Origin: SSF53 sp036170535
GTDB taxonomy: Bacteria > Spirochaetota > Leptospiria > Leptospirales > Leptonemataceae
Assembly (NCBI GenBank): GCA_036170535.1
Contig: JAVHPJ010000200.1
Span: 1 to 6,448 of the forward strand
DNA length: 6,448 bases
Reading direction: 5' to 3'
Shown: positions 4,928-6,448 of the stretch, piece by piece
How positions within the stretch are numbered: position 1 is the stretch's first letter
Layout of the letters: the number at the start of each line of letters is the position of its first letter
The notes under the pieces: model-generated
What the model was told of the DNA's origin: nothing
Seen by the model: the letters and a program-made list of their open reading frames with translations, nothing else
Databases searched by the model: none
Position numbers and translations under genes: made by a program

Positions 4928-5568
4928 GCTTCGCGACGCGTCTGCTTGCCCGGATCGGCCCCATCCGGACCGGAAACCGCCTGCGCGAGCTCGCCGGCGC
5001 GGCGTTCTTTGGCATAACGTGGTTCGCCGTCGAGGGCACAGCGTTTTATCTCCGCGGCCCGGAGCTCGCGCTCTGGCTCGTGCTCAGCCTGCCGATCGCA
5101 GTTGCGCTCGCGGATTTCATCGTCGGGCTGCTGCACGCCCTCGGCGATCACTTCGAACTCGCGGGACCGGTCGGCCATCACCGCAGCCCGGCCGGCGTGC
5201 TCCGCGAATCCTGGCTCGCAACGTTCTCGGCTGGCGACGTGCCGTATTATCTCTCTGGAGTCCTGTTGTTCGCCTGGGCGGCCAGTTGGTTCGCCCCGAC
5301 CGCCGCAGCGTTCGCTGGCGTCGTGATCGCGATTACGGCCTTCGCGAACGTGATCCATCGTTTCCAGCACTACAACGTGCGCATCCGATCCCTGCCGCGC
5401 ATCATTGATTGTCTCTATCGGCGCCGCCTGCTCGTCGATCGCGCGTATCACATGGCGCACCATCGCCCGCCGCACGATCGCAACTTCTGCGTGCTGACGG
5501 GTTGGAGCGAAGGTCTGGTGGCGGCGATCATGCGTGTCGTGAATCGCCGGTGGCCGAAGCGGGGATGA
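4924..5568 (+). CDS. CarF/TMEM189-type membrane lipid desaturase, 214 aa
   Basis: The product matches the lipid desaturase family that includes CarF and TMEM189/PEDS1, which makes the vinyl-ether bond of plasmalogens, and plant FAD4, which acts on phosphatidylglycerol. The His motifs for a di-iron centre are in order: ADFIVGLLHALGDH (63-76), GHHRSP (84-89), NVIHRFQHY (142-150) and HMAHHRPPHDRNFCVLTGW (176-194). The last matches the family's HHxxPHxxxFCITTGW signature closely. Hydrophobic segments at about 25-43, 47-70 and 107-142 predict an integral membrane enzyme. The start has GGGAGGG at 4911-4917 with 6-nt spacing and overlaps the patatin stop (ATGA). The substrate could be an ether phospholipid or a phospholipid acyl chain; the sequence does not decide. 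Being coupled to a phospholipase suggests that both act on the same membrane lipids. Confidence 0.87.
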   Translation: MSFATRLLARIGPIRTGNRLRELAGAAFFGITWFAVEGTAFYLRGPELALWLVLSLPIAVALADFIVGLLHALGDHFELAGPVGHHRSPAGVLRESWLATFSAGDVPYYLSGVLLFAWAASWFAPTAAAFAGVVIAITAFANVIHRFQHYNVRIRSLPRIIDCLYRRRLLVDRAYHMAHHRPPHDRNFCVLTGWSEGLVAAIMRVVNRRWPKRG

Positions 5569-5690
5569 GCGGAAGGCGTTTACGCTGTGGCAGGTAACTA
5601 TACTTCTTTTCCACACAAATAATGTTTCCAGTTCCGGCGTTCCTCCGTCGACAGCGTTCGCGCCAAACCTGGCCGAGGAGGAAGCCGCTC
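5569..5690 (+). promoter_or_regulatory. Non-coding stretch with an AT-rich patch, possible promoter
   Basis: This is the longest non-coding interval between two complete genes here. Bases 5590-5630 are much more AT-rich than the surroundings and contain TATACT (5599-5604), a good -10-like hexamer. The best upstream partner is TTTACG (5579-5584), with a 14-nt spacer that is too short for a standard sigma-70 promoter. A phage-specific or activated promoter for the next gene is possible but weakly supported. No terminator is seen after the desaturase gene, so read-through from upstream is also likely. Confidence 0.3.
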
Positions 5691-6218
5691 ATGGCTCTGA
5701 CGACTACGACACTCACCCATCCGCAACAGATCCTGCTGCAAATCAAGCTGCACGAAGTGATCGCGATGCGCGATACAATGGAGCGGGAGGCGCGGATCCT
5801 GGAGGAAATCGCACGCGCGATCGGGACGCCGCCGTTCCCGGACTCCACGCAAATGCTGCGCAAGCTGTACGATTGCCTGTCCGACGCAATCGACCCATTG
5901 ATCGCGGAACTCTACCCGCTCGCGTGGCCGGGGGAAGCGCCTCCGACTGCGCCCGCCGCCGCTTCCGTGGAAATCGCTCCGTCCGTTATTGCCAGCGGCG
6001 CGGAGCCGTTCGCGATCGAGCTGTACCGGCGGGAACTGCGTCGCATTTACTATTCTCTGCAAGTCTGCGGCGAGCGAATCTACCATATGGTCCTTTCGTT
6101 CCCGCTGGCTCGCGCCCATTCGCGTGCGTATAGCCTCGAATGCATCCTGCGCACCGCCTTGCTGGACCTGTCCGACCCATTCGCCGAATACGACGCGGAG
6201 TTCTTTCCGAAGTACTGA
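5691..6218 (+). CDS. Helical protein of unknown function, 175 aa
   Basis: The ATG at 5691 has a strong GAGGAGG (5675-5681) with 9-nt spacing. An earlier in-frame ATG at 5622 has no SD and would add an Arg-rich leader that looks non-coding, so 5691 is preferred. The product has two helical parts: residues 10-75 (QQILLQIKLHEVIAMRDTME onward, with coiled-coil-like spacing of hydrophobics) and 105-175, separated by a Pro/Ala-rich linker at 80-100 (EAPPTAPAAAS). It has no transmembrane helix or signal peptide and two cysteines outside any metal motif. The C-terminus is acidic and aromatic (AEYDAEFFPKY). It is followed at once by an intrinsic terminator, so it ends a transcript. I recognise no family. 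Confidence 0.82.
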   Translation: MALTTTTLTHPQQILLQIKLHEVIAMRDTMEREARILEEIARAIGTPPFPDSTQMLRKLYDCLSDAIDPLIAELYPLAWPGEAPPTAPAAASVEIAPSVIASGAEPFAIELYRRELRRIYYSLQVCGERIYHMVLSFPLARAHSRAYSLECILRTALLDLSDPFAEYDAEFFPKY

Positions 6219-6233
6219 ACTCCGGCCGAACCG

Positions 6234-6280
6234 GGGAATCGCCGGCGGAACGGGCGATTCCCAATTTTCTTTTTTGTTTG
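6234..6280 (+). terminator. Rho-independent terminator
   Basis: A perfect 10-bp stem (GGGAATCGCC at 6234-6243 with GGCGATTCCC at 6253-6262) encloses a 9-nt loop and is followed by a T-rich tail (6263-6280: AATTTTCTTTTTTGTTTG). It starts 15 nt after the stop of the 175-aa gene. It probably ends the transcript that carries that gene and perhaps the whole upstream cluster. Confidence 0.93.
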
Positions 6281-6289
6281 CAGACACTA

Positions 6290-6312
6290 CGATCGCTCAT
6301 CGAGCGCGATCG
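6290..6312. repeat. Short inverted repeat in front of the last gene
   Basis: CGATCGC (6290-6296) and GCGATCG (6306-6312) are inverted copies 9 nt apart, and each contains the palindrome CGATCG. They lie between the terminator and the ATG at 6314, where an operator or a start-masking hairpin could sit. Such words are common in this GC-rich sequence, so chance is possible. Confidence 0.35.
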
Positions 6313-6313
6313 C

Positions 6314-6448
6314 ATGGAACCCACTGTAAAGCTCATTCCCACGACGGACGAGGAAAACCTATGCCTCGTTCGTCAGATCCTGCACGAACCGCCGCTCACC
6401 GACTTCGACGAGGCGCGTCGGATCGTACTCGCCCAGGCGCCCGAACTG
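6314..6448 (+). CDS. 5' end of an unidentified gene running off the window (45 residues visible)
   Basis: An open frame runs from ATG at 6314 to the last base with coding-like composition (begins MEPTVKLIPTTDEENLCLVR). It is acidic to neutral and probably helical from about residue 11. No good SD precedes this ATG, and the frame stays open back to a TTG at 6278 in the terminator tail, so the start could be wrong or the mRNA nearly leaderless. It follows the terminator directly, so it likely begins a new transcript. Too little is visible to name it. Confidence 0.6.
   Translation, partial: MEPTVKLIPTTDEENLCLVRQILHEPPLTDFDEARRIVLAQAPEL

Noticed and set aside
4825..5616. 263-codon open frame on the minus strand
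   Set aside because: It is antisense to the desaturase, with Arg/Glu/Ala-rich low-complexity composition and no SD-supported start; treated as a shadow.
5622..5690. ATG at 5622 as the start of the 175-aa gene
   Set aside because: There is no SD, and the added residues are Arg-rich and unlike the rest; the ATG at 5691 has GAGGAGG 9 nt upstream.
5598..6287. 229-codon open frame on the minus strand
   Set aside because: It is antisense to the 175-aa gene and would run through the terminator hairpin; the plus-strand gene has a strong SD and its own terminator.
1..6448. tRNA genes, rRNA, CRISPR arrays, insertion sequences
   Set aside because: No tRNA-like cloverleaf, spaced repeats, transposase motifs or terminal inverted repeats were seen on reading either strand.

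Overview
This window looks like part of the late region of a tailed bacteriophage or prophage from a GC-rich bacterium (roughly 60-65 % G+C by eye, codons strongly biased to G/C in the third position). It is probably a metagenome assembly: a 100-N gap is flanked by an exact 55-bp repeat, the mark of two overlapping contigs joined by a scaffolder. All genes are on the + strand, tightly packed, and most start inside or next to the previous stop codon. The phage assignment rests on a GH19 endolysin preceded by very small genes, including a CPLGxW-type zinc-ribbon protein of a kind common in phage genomes, and on a structural-looking protein upstream. No host can be named from the sequence.

Region 1 (1-962): the C-terminal part of a probable virion protein ends at a TAG at 595-597. 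Just before it is an almost textbook -1 frameshift site: slippery heptamer C CCT TTT at 585-591, a 7-nt spacer, and a 10-bp GC-rich hairpin with a tetraloop at 599-623. Slippage would add a 123-residue Cys/Trp/Tyr-rich extension ending at 962. Region 2 (992-2323): three small genes (61, 71 and 82 aa) lead into a 211-aa GH19 endolysin with an intact HESGG motif.

Region 3 (2320-5568) is the most unusual part. Five genes are joined by 4- to 11-base overlaps or TGATG-type junctions: (a) a membrane-anchored protein, interrupted by the gap but intact (175 aa) once the contig overlap is collapsed, with a C-terminal domain that loosely resembles STAS; (b) a 101-aa protein with a stretch resembling the N-box of anti-sigma-type ATPases; (c) a 216-aa SpoIIE/RsbU-type PP2C phosphatase with its Asp motifs intact; (d) a patatin-like phospholipase with its Ser/Asp dyad; (e) a CarF/TMEM189-type lipid desaturase with its full set of His motifs. 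I read this as a candidate module that couples a partner-switch-like phospho-signal to membrane-lipid cleavage and modification, carried directly behind the endolysin. It may be a lysis or lipid-remodelling accessory, or a cargo (moron) or anti-competitor system. Its function is inference; the families of (c), (d) and (e) are well supported.

Region 4 (5569-6448): a 122-bp non-coding stretch with an AT-rich patch precedes a 175-aa helical protein of unknown function. A strong intrinsic terminator (10-bp stem, T-rich tail) follows it, and then the 5' end of another gene runs off the window, preceded by a short inverted repeat built on CGATCG.
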